A DNA stretch of 64,000 nucleotides from Streptomyces sp. NBC_01288 (GCF_035982055.1 NZ_CP108427.1:5145001-5209000), one strand, 5' to 3'; positions 33,383 through 42,480 are shown, counted from the first letter of the stretch. Notes: generated from the letters alone by a model not told the origin. Translations and numbers: made by a program.

Positions 33383-34486
33383 TCACTCCGGCAGCGGCCG
33401 GGTGTCCGGCGCGACCTGCGAGCCCGGCGACACCCGCACGATGGTGATGAGCCGGTCCGTCAGCTGAAGGGTCCCGATGGCCGGGTCGTCGTAGCCGAGC
33501 ACGCGGTGCCCGCGGACGACGCTCACCACCAGGTCGTCCGTGTCGCGCGGCGACTTGCCGACCTCGGCCTTTATGACCGGGCGTTCGGTCATGTCGAGGC
33601 CGCTGCCCTGCTGGATGAGGTCCTCCATGACCATGCCGGCGGCGGGGCTGAGCACGGACAGGCCTAGCAGCCGGCCGGCCGCGCTGGCGCTGGTGATGAC
33701 GGCGTCGGCGCCGGACTGCTTGAGCAGTGGCGCGTTCTCCTCCTCGCGGACCGCGGCGACGATCTTCGCGCCGCGGTTGAGCTGCCGGGCGGTGAGGGTC
33801 ACCAGCACGGCCGTGTCGTCGCGCTGGGTCGCGATGATGATCTGTCGCGCCTTGTGCACCTCGGCGCGCTTCAGGACCTCGCTGCGGGTGGCGTCCCCGA
33901 CGACCCCGACGTAGCCCTGGCTGCTCGCCGCCTCGATCGCCTTGCCGCTGGGGTCGACCACGACGACCTGTTCCTTCTTGAGCCCGGTCGCGCACACGGT
34001 CTGGATCGCGGACCGCCCCTTCGTCCCGAAGCCGATGACGACGGTGTGATCCCGCAAGGTGGACCTCCAGCGGTTCAGGCGCCATTCCTCCCGGGTGCGT
34101 TCGGTGAGGACCTCAAGGGTGGTGCCGACGAGGACGATCAGGAAGAACACGCGCAGGGGCGTGACGACAAGGATGTTGGTGAGCCGGGCGCCGTCGCTGA
34201 CCGGGGTGATGTCGCCGTAGCCGGTGGTCGAGAGGGTGACCGTGGCGTAGTAGAAGGCGTCGAGCAGGTCGACCGAGCCGTCCGAGTTGTCGTTGTAGCC
34301 CTCGTGATCGACATAGACGATCAACGCCGTCGCGACCAGCAGGAACAGGGCGATGGACAGCCGTTTGGCGACCTGTTGAAAGGGGTGCTCGACCACTTTC
34401 TTCGGGAGTTCCACCCGATGGGTCACGAGATGTTCGTCCGCCTGGCGGGCGATCGCGTCATGGCCCGACTGTTTCACGTGAAACAC
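33383..34486 (-). CDS. Two-TM potassium channel with TrkA-N (RCK) domain
   Basis: The 367-residue protein has TM1 (LSIALFLLVATALIVYVDH), a pore helix and selectivity filter TLSTTGYGDITPVSD, and TM2 (LRVFFLIVLVGTTLEVL). The cytosolic RCK domain follows, with NAD-binding VVIGFGTKGRSAIQTV, and a TrkA-C-like end. It resembles Kch/MthK-type channels. The start overlaps the moeA 3' end by 13 bp; the start MFHVKQSGHDAIARQ is preferred as the only in-frame Met near the domain. Confidence 0.93.
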   Translation of the reverse strand: MFHVKQSGHDAIARQADEHLVTHRVELPKKVVEHPFQQVAKRLSIALFLLVATALIVYVDHEGYNDNSDGSVDLLDAFYYATVTLSTTGYGDITPVSDGARLTNILVVTPLRVFFLIVLVGTTLEVLTERTREEWRLNRWRSTLRDHTVVIGFGTKGRSAIQTVCATGLKKEQVVVVDPSGKAIEAASSQGYVGVVGDATRSEVLKRAEVHKARQIIIATQRDDTAVLVTLTARQLNRGAKIVAAVREEENAPLLKQSGADAVITSASAAGRLLGLSVLSPAAGMVMEDLIQQGSGLDMTERPVIKAEVGKSPRDTDDLVVSVVRGHRVLGYDDPAIGTLQLTDRLITIVRVSPGSQVAPDTRPLPE

Positions 34487-35871
34487 ACCCCGATCCCGGC
34501 GGCCGCCCAGGGCAGATCGATCAGTTCCACCTGCTGTCCCTGCCGCGCACCGTCCGGCGGTACGACCGCGAGCGCGTCGGCCGCCGCGATCCCGCGCAGC
34601 ATGGCCGGGCCGTTGTAGTGCAGCGGCACGGCGGAGTCGCCGCGCAGCACGGCGGGGATGAGCCGGGTGTCGTACGGGTGCCCGTGCACCGCGTCCTGGA
34701 GGGGCAGCGCGTACGGCTCCGGGGCGGGGTGTGCGGACAGGGTCCGCAGCAGCGGTTCGGCGAGGGTGAGCAGGCCGGAGATCGCGGCGAGGGGGTTGCC
34801 GGGCAGGCCGACGAGGTGCTGGTCGTCCTTGATGCGGGCCAGCAGCATGGGGTGGCCGGGGCGCACCTTCACGCCGTCCACGAGGAGTTCGGCGCCGATG
34901 CGGTGCAGGGTGGGGTGAACGTGGTCGACCGGGCCGGAGGCGGTGCCGCCGGTGGTGACGATGAGGTCGGCGGTGCTGCTGGTGATGGCCTTGTGCAGCG
35001 CCTTCGCGTCGTCACCGAGCCGGCGGACGGCGGTGACCTCGGCGCCGAGCGCGCGCAGCCAGGACGGCAGCATCGGCCCGAGCGCGTCCCGGATGAACCC
35101 GTCCCGGGGCAGTCCCTCGGTGAGCAACTCGTCGCCCAGGATAAGGACTTCGACCCGGGGGCGGGGTACGACCGTGACCGTGTCGTACCCGGCGGCCGCG
35201 GCGAGGCCGAGCACCGCCGGAGTCACGAGCGTGCCGCCGGGCAGCAGATGGTCGCCGCTACGGCACTCCTGGCCGCGCGGACGGATGTCCTGGCCGTGCC
35301 CGACGGCCCGGGCCTCGTGGAGCCGGCCCTTGTCGTCGGTACGGCCGTGCTCACTGCGGATGACGGCGGTGGCGTCCGCAGGGACGCGCGCACCGGTCGC
35401 GATCCGCACGGCCTCGCCGTCGCTCAGCGGCTCCGGCTCCGCGTGCCCGGCGAGCACCCCGTCCTCGCGTACGGCCCAGGGGCCGGGGCCCGCGACCGCC
35501 CAGCCGTCCATCGCCGAGGTGTCGAACGAGGGCAGGTCGCTCAGGGCGACGAGCGGCGCGGCCAGGACGAGTCCGAGGGCGGAGTCGAGGGCCACGGAGA
35601 CAGGCGCCCGGCGGGATCCGCTACGTGGGGCGCGGCCGGCGATCGCGCGGGCCTCGGGCCAGGGGGTGGCCCTGTGCTGATCGGTGCCGGGCTTGCGGGG
35701 GGTGCGGGGGGTGCCCTGGGGCGTGTGTGAGGGGGAGGCCGAGGGTGGGGGCACGGCGGGGTCGCCGGAGCCGGTGCTGCCTTCGTTCACCAGGGCGAGG
35801 ACCTCCTCGACGTCGAGGAGGTCCTCGGCGTCCTGGGCGTGCCCGCCGGCGTGAACACCGCGCGCGCTCAT
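34474..35871 (-). CDS. moeA: Molybdopterin molybdotransferase MoeA
   Basis: ATG 35871 overlaps the upstream stop (ATGA) and gives 465 residues. MoeA inserts molybdate into adenylylated molybdopterin. Characteristic segments are LPSFDTSAMDGWAVAG (domain I/II), IATGARVPADATAVI, RPRVEVLILGDEL, and the MoCF nucleotide-binding region TADLIVTTGGTASGPVD plus VGLPGNPLAAISGLLTLA. The first 70 residues (EDLLDVEEVLALVNEG and a Pro/Ser linker) are an extension typical of streptomycetes. Confidence 0.94.
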   Translation of the reverse strand: MSARGVHAGGHAQDAEDLLDVEEVLALVNEGSTGSGDPAVPPPSASPSHTPQGTPRTPRKPGTDQHRATPWPEARAIAGRAPRSGSRRAPVSVALDSALGLVLAAPLVALSDLPSFDTSAMDGWAVAGPGPWAVREDGVLAGHAEPEPLSDGEAVRIATGARVPADATAVIRSEHGRTDDKGRLHEARAVGHGQDIRPRGQECRSGDHLLPGGTLVTPAVLGLAAAAGYDTVTVVPRPRVEVLILGDELLTEGLPRDGFIRDALGPMLPSWLRALGAEVTAVRRLGDDAKALHKAITSSTADLIVTTGGTASGPVDHVHPTLHRIGAELLVDGVKVRPGHPMLLARIKDDQHLVGLPGNPLAAISGLLTLAEPLLRTLSAHPAPEPYALPLQDAVHGHPYDTRLIPAVLRGDSAVPLHYNGPAMLRGIAAADALAVVPPDGARQGQQVELIDLPWAAAGIGVCFT

Positions 35872-37616
35872 CCGGCGACGTCCGGACCCGGGGCGGACGC
35901 GGGGGTGTCGTCCTTGGCGTCGGGCTTGGCGTCGGACGGGGCTTCCGGGGTGTCCTCGTCGGCCCAGCGCAGCGCGAGTGCGGCGGCCTTGCGGGCGGCC
36001 TCGGCGACGGCCTCCGGGCCGCCCTTGCCCTGCGCCGCCGCGTAACCGACCAGGAAGGTGGTCAGCGGTGCGGCGGGCCTGGCCACCCCGTGGGCGGCGT
36101 CGCGGGCGAGGTCGAGCAGGATGCCGGTGTCGACGTCCAGGTCGATGCCCAGTTCGTCCTTGACTGCGGAAATCCATTCATCCAACACGTGCCCATGCTC
36201 CCTGATGCGTGCCCTGGCGGTGGCGAGGTCGTCCCAGGTGTCGCAGTCGAAGGACGCGACGGGGTCCGGGACGCGGGTGAGTTCGAGCGCGCCGGTCAGC
36301 CGGCGCAGGGGCAGCCCGGTGAGGCCGCCGTGCTCTGCGGTGAGTGCGGCCAGCTCCCGACGGAGCGCCGACGCGCGGTACGCGGCCACAAGCGGCTGGT
36401 CCCGCCCGTCCGCGTCGGTGAGCAGCACCCCTTCGGCACCACTGCTCCGCAGAGCGGTCAACAGCCTTCGTACGGTGGCCACTTCGAGGAACGGCAGGTC
36501 GGCGGACAGGACCACGACGACGTCGGCGGTGGTGTGGCGCAGACCGGCGTCGAGCGCGGCGACCGGGCCCGCACCGGGCGGATCCTCGCGCGCCCAGCGC
36601 ACCGGCCGGACGGTGGGCCTCGGATCGGCTACGACGACCGTGGTCCCGGCGTCGGCGCAGGCGCCGAGCACCCGGTCGAGCAGGGGCCGACCGCCGACCC
36701 GCAGGCCGGGCTTGTCGGCACCGCCGAGCCGCCGGGCGGCGCCGCCGGCGAGGACGATGGCGTCGTGGGGGGTGTCGGGGGCGGTGCTGGGCGGAGTGTC
36801 GGGGGCGGTGTTGGGCGTGGCGCCGGGGTTGGCGCTGGGCGGGACTTCGAGGCCTGCGGTGGGTGCGACGCCGAGGACGACACCGGGCAGCGCGTCGAGG
36901 CCTGCGCCGGGTGCGACGCAGAGGACAGCTCCAGGCGGGACATCGAGGTCGGCACCGGGCAGCGTGGCGGGGTCGGCGCTGGGTGTGGCGCCGAGGTCGG
37001 CCCCAGACGGGACTTCGAGGCCAGCACCGGGCTGGGCGGCTGGCGGCGCGTCGGGCCGCGGGCCGGGTGCTACCTCGGAAGCGGCGTCCTGCACGGCGGC
37101 GGGCAGGGCGTCAAGTGCGGCGCCGGGTGGGCCGTCGGCGGCAGCCTCGGGCGGAGCGGGCGGCACCGCGCCGGGCGGGACGGCGTGCATGACCGCAGGC
37201 GTGGCTTCCCGCACTGCGTCGCGCAGCGCGCCGTGTGCTGCCCCGGAAGCGGCGTCCCGCACGGCGGCGGGCAAGGCGTCAAGTGCGGCGCCGGGTGGGC
37301 CGTCGGCAGGACTCTCGGGCGGAGTGGGCGGCACCGCGCCGGGCGGGACGGCGTGCATGACCGCAGGCGTGGCTTCCCGCACCGCGCCAGGCCGGACGGC
37401 ATGGGTGACCAGAGGCGTGGCTTCCGGCACCGCGCCGGGTACGGCATCGGCGGCACCCTGCGCGAAGCCGGTGACACCCGGCGCGCTCACACCGCCACCG
37501 AGCACGGCCACGGCGACACCCGGGACGGCGACAACGGCACCCGAGGCGGAGCCGGTGGCGCCCGGCACGGGGCCGTTGGCAGCGCCGGGGGCGTCGGGGG
37601 GCTCGTGCGCGGTCAC
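35868..37616 (-). CDS. MobA-like NTP transferase with repetitive Ala/Pro N-terminal extension and DUF6457-like tail
   Basis: The 582-residue product has three parts. Residues 1 to about 285 are low-complexity Ala/Pro/Gly/Val sequence with two 56-residue repeats starting VREATPAVMHAVPPGAVPP. About 286-475 is a MobA/GT-A nucleotidyltransferase: DAIVLAGGAARRLGGADKPG, then VVVVLSADLPFLEVATV with the metal-binding Asp. The final 90 residues (LDEWISAVKDELGIDLDVDTG) match the small DUF6457 domain often beside molybdenum genes. It probably adds GMP or CMP to molybdopterin. No internal ATG lies between the extension and the enzyme domain, so the true start may be an internal GTG or the whole frame may be translated. 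Confidence 0.85.
   Translation of the reverse strand: MTAHEPPDAPGAANGPVPGATGSASGAVVAVPGVAVAVLGGGVSAPGVTGFAQGAADAVPGAVPEATPLVTHAVRPGAVREATPAVMHAVPPGAVPPTPPESPADGPPGAALDALPAAVRDAASGAAHGALRDAVREATPAVMHAVPPGAVPPAPPEAAADGPPGAALDALPAAVQDAASEVAPGPRPDAPPAAQPGAGLEVPSGADLGATPSADPATLPGADLDVPPGAVLCVAPGAGLDALPGVVLGVAPTAGLEVPPSANPGATPNTAPDTPPSTAPDTPHDAIVLAGGAARRLGGADKPGLRVGGRPLLDRVLGACADAGTTVVVADPRPTVRPVRWAREDPPGAGPVAALDAGLRHTTADVVVVLSADLPFLEVATVRRLLTALRSSGAEGVLLTDADGRDQPLVAAYRASALRRELAALTAEHGGLTGLPLRRLTGALELTRVPDPVASFDCDTWDDLATARARIREHGHVLDEWISAVKDELGIDLDVDTGILLDLARDAAHGVARPAAPLTTFLVGYAAAQGKGGPEAVAEAARKAAALALRWADEDTPEAPSDAKPDAKDDTPASAPGPDVAG
37077..37386. repeat. 168-bp-period direct repeat in the MobA-like gene
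   Basis: Copies begin at 37077 and 37245 (offset 168 bp, 56 codons) and stay nearly identical for about 140 bp each. The period keeps the reading frame. Confidence 0.85.
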
Positions 37617-37670
37617 CCCCCGAGTATGCGTCCCGCCCTGATCACAGGGAACTCGCCCGCGCCGCCGTGA

Positions 37671-39047
37671 TCACAGGGTGCGCAACAGCACCGCCGGCTG
37701 TTCCGCGCAGTCCGCCACATACCGCAGGAAACCGCCCGCCGTGCCGCCGTCGCACACCCGGTGGTCGAAGGTGAGCGAGAGCTGGACGACCTGCCGGACC
37801 GCCAACTCGCCCTCGTGGACCCAGGGTTTGGGGACGATGCGGCCGACGCCGAGCATGGCCGCCTCGGGGTGGTTGATGATCGGCGTGGAACCGTCGACGC
37901 CGAACACCCCGTAGTTGTTGAGCGTGAAGGTCCCGCCGGTGAGGTCCCCGGGTGTCAGCGTCCCGGTCCGGGCCGCCTCGGTGAGGCGGGCGAACTCCGC
38001 GCTCAGCGCCTCCGTGTCGCGCACGTGCGCGTCCTTTACGACGGGTACGACCAGCCCCCGTTCGGTCTGCGCGGCGAAGCCGAGGTGGATCCGGTCGAAC
38101 CGGACGATCTCCCTCGCCTCCATGTCCACGCTGGAGTTGAGCTCGGGGAACCGGGTCAGCGCGGCCGTGCAGATCCTGGCGAGGAGTGCCAGTACGGAGA
38201 TCTTGGGGCCACCGGCGGCGTTCATCACCGCGCGGACACGCATCAGCTCCGTGGCGTCGGCGTCCACCCAGCAGGTCGCGTCGGGGATCTCCCGGCGACT
38301 GCGGGAGAGCTTGTCGGCGACGGCTCCCCGGATGCCGCGGAGGGGGGTGCGGGTGACTCCGTCGGTCGTGGGGGTCGTCGTGGTCGCGGGGGTGGGGAGC
38401 GTGGTCGGGGGCAGCGTGGCCGGGGGAAGGAGTGTCGCTTCCTGGGCTGTCGCCTCCTGGGTCGCCGCCGCGCGGAGCGCCTGCTCGACGTCCGCCCGGA
38501 GGATCAGCCCGTCCCGCCCGGAACCCGTCAACTCCCGTAGTTCCAGGCCGTTCTCGCGCGCGAGTCGTCGTACGAGGGGTGAGATCACGGGTACGGGACC
38601 GTCGTCGCGACCGCCGGTCTCGGGAGCGGGGGCAGGTGCGGGGGCGGAGGCGGGGGCGTCCGCCACCGACGTCACGACGTCCGCCGCCAGCCGCCGTACT
38701 CTCCGCCGCCGCGCCTGAGGCGCCCCCGTGCCGTAGCCCACCAGCACGTTCCCGGAACCCTCGGTCTCCGTCTCGGTCTCGGCCCCCGCATCGGACGCCG
38801 GTGTCCCCACCGCGACCGTCAACAGCGGGGAACCCACGGGCAGTTCCGTGCCCTCCTCGCCGAAGCGGGCCGTGACGACACCGCCGTAGGGGCACGGCAC
38901 CTCGACCATCGCCTTGGCCGTCTCGACCTCGACGACCGGCTGGTCGATGGCGACGACGTCGCCGACCTCGACCAGCCAGCGCACGATCTCCGCCTCGGTG
39001 AGGCCCTCGCCGAGGTCGGGGAGCTTGAACTCCAGTACCTGAGCCAT
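37671..39047 (-). CDS. bkdC: Branched-chain 2-oxoacid dehydrogenase E2, cluster 1
   Basis: The 458-residue E2 starts at ATG 39047, overlapping the E1b stop (TGATG). The lipoyl domain has the lipoyl-Lys in VVEVETAKAMVEVPCPYGG. An E3-binding domain (ISPLVRRLARENGLELREL, GRDGLILRADVEQAL) and a catalytic domain ending LTFDHRVCDGGTAGGFL (HxxxDG) follow. The Thr/Pro-rich linker (PATLPPTTLPTPATTTTPTT) is unusually long. This paralogue is only moderately similar to the cluster 2 E2. Confidence 0.95.
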   Translation of the reverse strand: MAQVLEFKLPDLGEGLTEAEIVRWLVEVGDVVAIDQPVVEVETAKAMVEVPCPYGGVVTARFGEEGTELPVGSPLLTVAVGTPASDAGAETETETEGSGNVLVGYGTGAPQARRRRVRRLAADVVTSVADAPASAPAPAPAPETGGRDDGPVPVISPLVRRLARENGLELRELTGSGRDGLILRADVEQALRAAATQEATAQEATLLPPATLPPTTLPTPATTTTPTTDGVTRTPLRGIRGAVADKLSRSRREIPDATCWVDADATELMRVRAVMNAAGGPKISVLALLARICTAALTRFPELNSSVDMEAREIVRFDRIHLGFAAQTERGLVVPVVKDAHVRDTEALSAEFARLTEAARTGTLTPGDLTGGTFTLNNYGVFGVDGSTPIINHPEAAMLGVGRIVPKPWVHEGELAVRQVVQLSLTFDHRVCDGGTAGGFLRYVADCAEQPAVLLRTL

Positions 39048-40051
39048 CAGTTGTCCGCCTCCCACTGGAGCCGGCCCACGGCGTCCAGGATCCGGTCGAC
39101 GCCGGGCAGATGGTGCCGCTCCAGCATCGGCGGCGGATACGGGATGTCGAACCCGGCGACGCGCAGCACCGGTGCCTCCAGGTGGTGGAAGCAGCGCTCG
39201 GTGACGCGGGCCGCGATCTCGCCACCCGGGCCGCCGTAGCCGCCCGACTCGTGCACGACGAGGGCGCGGCCGGTCCGCCGTACGGACGCGCACACCGTCT
39301 CGTCGTCGAACGGCACCAGGGAGCGCAGGTCGACGACTTCGAGGTCCCAGCCCTCGGCGCGGGCCGCCTCGGCGGCTTCGAGGCAGACGGGCAGGGAGGG
39401 GCCGTAGGTGATGAGCGTGGCGCTGCGGCCGGGGCGGCGTACGACCGCGCGGCCGATCGGGTCGACGGGGGTGGGCTCTTCGGGGTTCCAGGTGTCCTTC
39501 GACCAGTAGAGGCGCTTGGGCTCCAGGAAGACGACCGGGTCGTCGGAGGCGATGGAGGCGCGCAGCAGGCCGTAGGCGTCGGCGACCGTCGCGGGGGTGA
39601 CGACGTGCAGGCCCGGGGTCGCCATGTAGTAGGCCTCGGAGGAGTCGCTGTGGTGCTCGACGCCGCCGATGCCGCCGCCGTAGGGGACGCGGATGGTGAT
39701 CGGGAGGGGCATCGCGCCGCGGGTGCGGTTGCGCATGCGGGAGACGTGGCTGATCAGTTGCTCGAACGCCGGGTAGGCGAAAGCGTCGAACTGCATCTCC
39801 ACGACCGGGCGCAGGCCGTACATCGCCATGCCGACGGCCGTGCCCAGGATGCCCGCCTCGGCGAGCGGGGTGTCCGTGCAGCGGTCCTCGCCGAACTCCT
39901 TGGCGAGTCCGTCGGTGACCCGGAAGACGCCGCCGAGGGTGCCGACGTCCTCGCCCATGACGTGCACGGTGGGGTCGGCGGCCATGGCGTCGCGCAACGC
40001 GCGCGTGAGGGCCTGCGCCATGGTGGCGGGCTTGAGGGCGACGGTGGTCAT
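39047..40051 (-). CDS. bkdB: Branched-chain 2-oxoacid dehydrogenase E1 beta, cluster 1
   Basis: The 334-residue protein starts at ATG 40051 in a TGATG overlap with E1 alpha. Key segments are VHVMGEDVGTLGGVFRVTDG, PLAEAGILGTAVGMAMYGLR, VPYGGGIGGVEHHSDSSEA and ALVVHESGGYGGPGGEIAARV. It pairs with the E1 alpha encoded just upstream. The tight overlaps suggest equimolar synthesis of all three subunits. Confidence 0.95.
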   Translation of the reverse strand: MTTVALKPATMAQALTRALRDAMAADPTVHVMGEDVGTLGGVFRVTDGLAKEFGEDRCTDTPLAEAGILGTAVGMAMYGLRPVVEMQFDAFAYPAFEQLISHVSRMRNRTRGAMPLPITIRVPYGGGIGGVEHHSDSSEAYYMATPGLHVVTPATVADAYGLLRASIASDDPVVFLEPKRLYWSKDTWNPEEPTPVDPIGRAVVRRPGRSATLITYGPSLPVCLEAAEAARAEGWDLEVVDLRSLVPFDDETVCASVRRTGRALVVHESGGYGGPGGEIAARVTERCFHHLEAPVLRVAGFDIPYPPPMLERHHLPGVDRILDAVGRLQWEADN

Positions 40052-41184
40052 CAGTGCGTCCCCTCGCGCTCGGCCGCCAGCTCCGCCGCCAACTGTTCGC
40101 GCTGCTCGCGCAGTTGGGGGGTGGGTTCGGCGTACACGTCGGCGAACAGGTCCATGGGGTCGAGCACCGGGTCCTGGTTCATGTGCGCGCGCAGCTCGGC
40201 CGCCATGGTCTCGGCGGCGTCGCGCGCGGCCTTGATGCCGTCCTCGTCGATGAGCCCGCGCTCGGTGAGTTCGTGCTCCAGGAGGGCGATCGGGTCGTGC
40301 GCGCGCCAGGCCTCGACCTCGGTGTCGCCCCGGTAACGGGTCGCGTCGTCGGCGTTGGTGTGGGCCTCGATGCGGTACGTGATGGCCTCGACGAGCGTGG
40401 GACCGCCGCCCTCGCGCGCGTGCCGTACGGCGTCGCCGAGGACCTCGTGCACGGCGACCGCGTCGTTGCCGTCGACGAGGCGGCCGGGCATGCCGTAGCC
40501 GACGGCCTTGTGGGCCAAGGAGGGGGCCGCGGTCTGCTTGGCGAGGGGGACGGAGATCGCGAAGCCGTTGTTCTGGACGAGGAAGACGACCGGGGCCTGC
40601 CAGACGGCGGCGAAGTTCAGCGCCTCGTGGAAGTCGCCCTCGCTGGTGCCGCCGTCGCCGACCATGGCGAGGGCGACCACGTCGTCTCCCTTGAGACGGG
40701 CCGCGTGGGCGAGGCCGACGGCGTGCGGGAGTTGGGTGGCGAGCGGGGTGCTCAGGGGTGCGATGCGGTGCTCGCGCGGGTCGTATCCGGTGTGCCAGTC
40801 GCCGCGCAGCAGGGTGAGGGCCTGCACGGGGTCGAGGCCGCGGGCGACGGCGGCGAGCGTGTCGCGGTAGCTGGGGAAGAGCCAGTCCTGCTCCTGGAGG
40901 ACCAGCGCGGCGGCGACCTCGCAGGCCTCCTGGCCGGTGGTGGAGGGGTACACGGCGAGCCGGCCCTGCTTGGTGAGGGCGGTCGCCTGCGCGTTGTACC
41001 GGCGGCCGCGCACCAGCTCCGCGTACAGCCGGCGCAGCAGCGCGGGGTCGGCCTGCGCGGCCGCCTCGGTGCCGAGCACGCGGTACGGCGAGGCGTCGGG
41101 CAGCAGCGGCGCGGGGTCCGTGCGCGGCTGCCAGGCGGGCGGCGGTGTGGGCCGGTACGCGCCCCGCTGCTCCATGACCGTCAT
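40051..41184 (-). CDS. bkdA: Branched-chain 2-oxoacid dehydrogenase E1 alpha, cluster 1
   Basis: The 377-residue E1 alpha has an ideal ribosome site (GGAGGTG 5 nt before the ATG). The ThDP motif runs from MVGDGGTSEGDFHEALN to FLVQNNGFAIS. YRIEAHTNADDATRYRGD corresponds to the phosphorylation loop. It is the first gene of the bkd cluster beside bkdR. Its upstream region carries a TetR-type palindrome and a CAGGYTGTGGA dyad. Confidence 0.95.
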   Translation of the reverse strand: MTVMEQRGAYRPTPPPAWQPRTDPAPLLPDASPYRVLGTEAAAQADPALLRRLYAELVRGRRYNAQATALTKQGRLAVYPSTTGQEACEVAAALVLQEQDWLFPSYRDTLAAVARGLDPVQALTLLRGDWHTGYDPREHRIAPLSTPLATQLPHAVGLAHAARLKGDDVVALAMVGDGGTSEGDFHEALNFAAVWQAPVVFLVQNNGFAISVPLAKQTAAPSLAHKAVGYGMPGRLVDGNDAVAVHEVLGDAVRHAREGGGPTLVEAITYRIEAHTNADDATRYRGDTEVEAWRAHDPIALLEHELTERGLIDEDGIKAARDAAETMAAELRAHMNQDPVLDPMDLFADVYAEPTPQLREQREQLAAELAAEREGTH

Positions 41185-41243
41185 GACGGCACCTCCTCGG
41201 GGGAGTGGCTCGAAGAGGCGCGTCGGACGTGCCGCGCCTCCCT

Positions 41244-41257
41244 ACCGATTGTTCGGT
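41244..41257. promoter_or_regulatory. TetR-type operator candidate before bkd cluster 1
   Basis: ACCGATTGTTCGGT has the arms ACCGA/TCGGT with a 4-bp spacer, as do the sites at 44048 and 49319. It lies about 60 bp upstream of the E1 alpha start. Confidence 0.5.
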
Positions 41258-41286
41258 CGTCGGCACATTTTGGCTACAGGCACCTC

Positions 41287-41318
41287 CAGGCTGTGGACAA
41301 ACGGTTCTCCACAACCTG
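41287..41318. promoter_or_regulatory. Inverted repeat between bkdA and bkdR
   Basis: CAGGCTGTGGA (41287-41297) and TCCACAACCTG (41308-41318) are inverted arms with one mismatch. It is a candidate BkdR autoregulatory site. The arms also contain DnaA-box-like TGTGGACAA and TTCTCCACA. Confidence 0.45.
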
Positions 41319-41358
41319 AAATGAACGCAGTACGTCCATGGTAGGGAGGCGGGGGGAC

Positions 41359-41859
41359 ATGGCACCTGAACAAATGGCCGAAGGCCCGGAGGCGGGCAAC
41401 GCGCTGCCGCCCCCGCGCCCGCTCGACGCCATCGATCAGGACATCCTCCAGATGCTCCAGGCGGACGGCCGCGCGTCGATAAGGTCCGTCGCCGAACGGG
41501 TGCACGTCTCCCGCGCCAACGCCTACGCGCGGATCAACCGGCTCATCGAGGACGGCGTCATCCGCGGCTTCGGCGCCCGGGTCGACCACGAACGCGCGGG
41601 TCAGGGCACGTCGGCGTACATCACCCTGAAGATCGTGCAGAACTCCTGGCGCACGGTCCGCGAGCAGCTGAGGCTGCTCCCGGGGGCCTCGCACATCGCG
41701 CAGGTGGGCGGCGACTTCGACGTCCTGCTGCTGGTGCACACCCTGGACAACCGGTCGCTGCGCGAGCTGGTCCTCGACCGGCTCCAGGCGATCCCCGAGG
41801 TGCTCAGCACGCGCACCCTGCTGGTCTTCGAGGAGGAGGACCTGGAGCCCCAGAGCTGA
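41359..41859 (+). CDS. bkdR: Lrp/AsnC-family regulator BkdR
   Basis: ATG 41359 (166 residues) is preferred over ATG 41338 because GGGAGG precedes it. The N-terminal HTH is LDAIDQDILQMLQADGRASIRS, VAERVHVSRANAYARINRL. The RAM ligand domain follows (AYITLKIVQNSW, AQVGGDFDVLLLVHTLDNRS). In S. coelicolor the equivalent gene beside the bkd cluster represses branched-chain dehydrogenase genes and affects development. It is divergent from cluster 1 and may also act on cluster 2. Confidence 0.93.
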   Translation: MAPEQMAEGPEAGNALPPPRPLDAIDQDILQMLQADGRASIRSVAERVHVSRANAYARINRLIEDGVIRGFGARVDHERAGQGTSAYITLKIVQNSWRTVREQLRLLPGASHIAQVGGDFDVLLLVHTLDNRSLRELVLDRLQAIPEVLSTRTLLVFEEEDLEPQS

Positions 41860-41883
41860 CCCGGCCCGAGAGCCTGCGACGGC

Positions 41884-42480
41884 TCAGCCCTGGCTCTGCT
41901 TGCGCAGCCCGGAGAAGACCAACTGGGCGACCGCGTCGGTCACTTCGCGCTCGCCCATGCCCCGCCCGTCGGGCCGGTACCACTCCACGATGGAGTTGAT
42001 CATCCCGAAGACGAGCCGGGTCGCGAGCCGTACCTCCACGTCACCGCGCAGATCGCCGTCGGCCGCCGCGGCCTTCAGCAGGTCGGCCACCCGGTGGTCG
42101 AAGTCGCGCCGCCGCTCCAGGGCCCACCGCTCGGTGTCGGTGTTGCCGCGCACCCGCAGCAGCAGCGTCACGTACGGCAGTTCGGAGGTCAGCACCTCGA
42201 CCATCCGCCGTACGACGTACTCCAGCCGCTCCACGGCACGCCCCACGCGCGCGTGTTCCTCGTCGAGGATCCCGAAGAGGCCGTCCAGGGCACGGCTGAC
42301 CGCGCGGCGGAGCAGCTCCTCCTTGCCGGTGACGTGGTGGTAGATCGACGACTTGGAGATACCGGCCGCCTTGGCGAGGTGCTCCATGGAGGTGCCGTCG
42401 TAGCCGCGCTCGATGAAGACCTGGACGGCGACGTTGAGCAGGGTCTCCGGGGTGTACGTGTCGCGCTTGGCGGTGGTCAT
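41884..42480 (-). CDS. TetR-family regulator, likely repressor of acyl-CoA/phenylacetate genes
   Basis: The 198-residue protein has the TetR HTH (TLLNVAVQVFIERGYDGTSM, EHLAKAAGISKSSIYHHVTGKEELL) and a C-terminal TetR_C domain ending MGEREVTDAVAQLVFSGLRK. Its ATG overlaps the hydroxyacyl-CoA dehydrogenase stop (ATGA), so it is made with that enzyme. The shared ACCGA-4-TCGGT palindromes in the window are inferred to be its operators, with an acyl-CoA as inducer. Confidence 0.92.
   Translation of the reverse strand: MTTAKRDTYTPETLLNVAVQVFIERGYDGTSMEHLAKAAGISKSSIYHHVTGKEELLRRAVSRALDGLFGILDEEHARVGRAVERLEYVVRRMVEVLTSELPYVTLLLRVRGNTDTERWALERRRDFDHRVADLLKAAAADGDLRGDVEVRLATRLVFGMINSIVEWYRPDGRGMGEREVTDAVAQLVFSGLRKQSQG

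Noticed and set aside
37077..37386. CRISPR-like or mobile repeat
   Set aside because: Only two copies with a 168-bp in-frame period inside a coding low-complexity region; no spacer-repeat pattern.
35625..37670. Plus-strand 681-codon Gly/Arg-rich frame opposite the MobA-like gene
   Set aside because: Antisense of the repetitive extension; the minus strand holds the MobA nucleotide-binding motifs.
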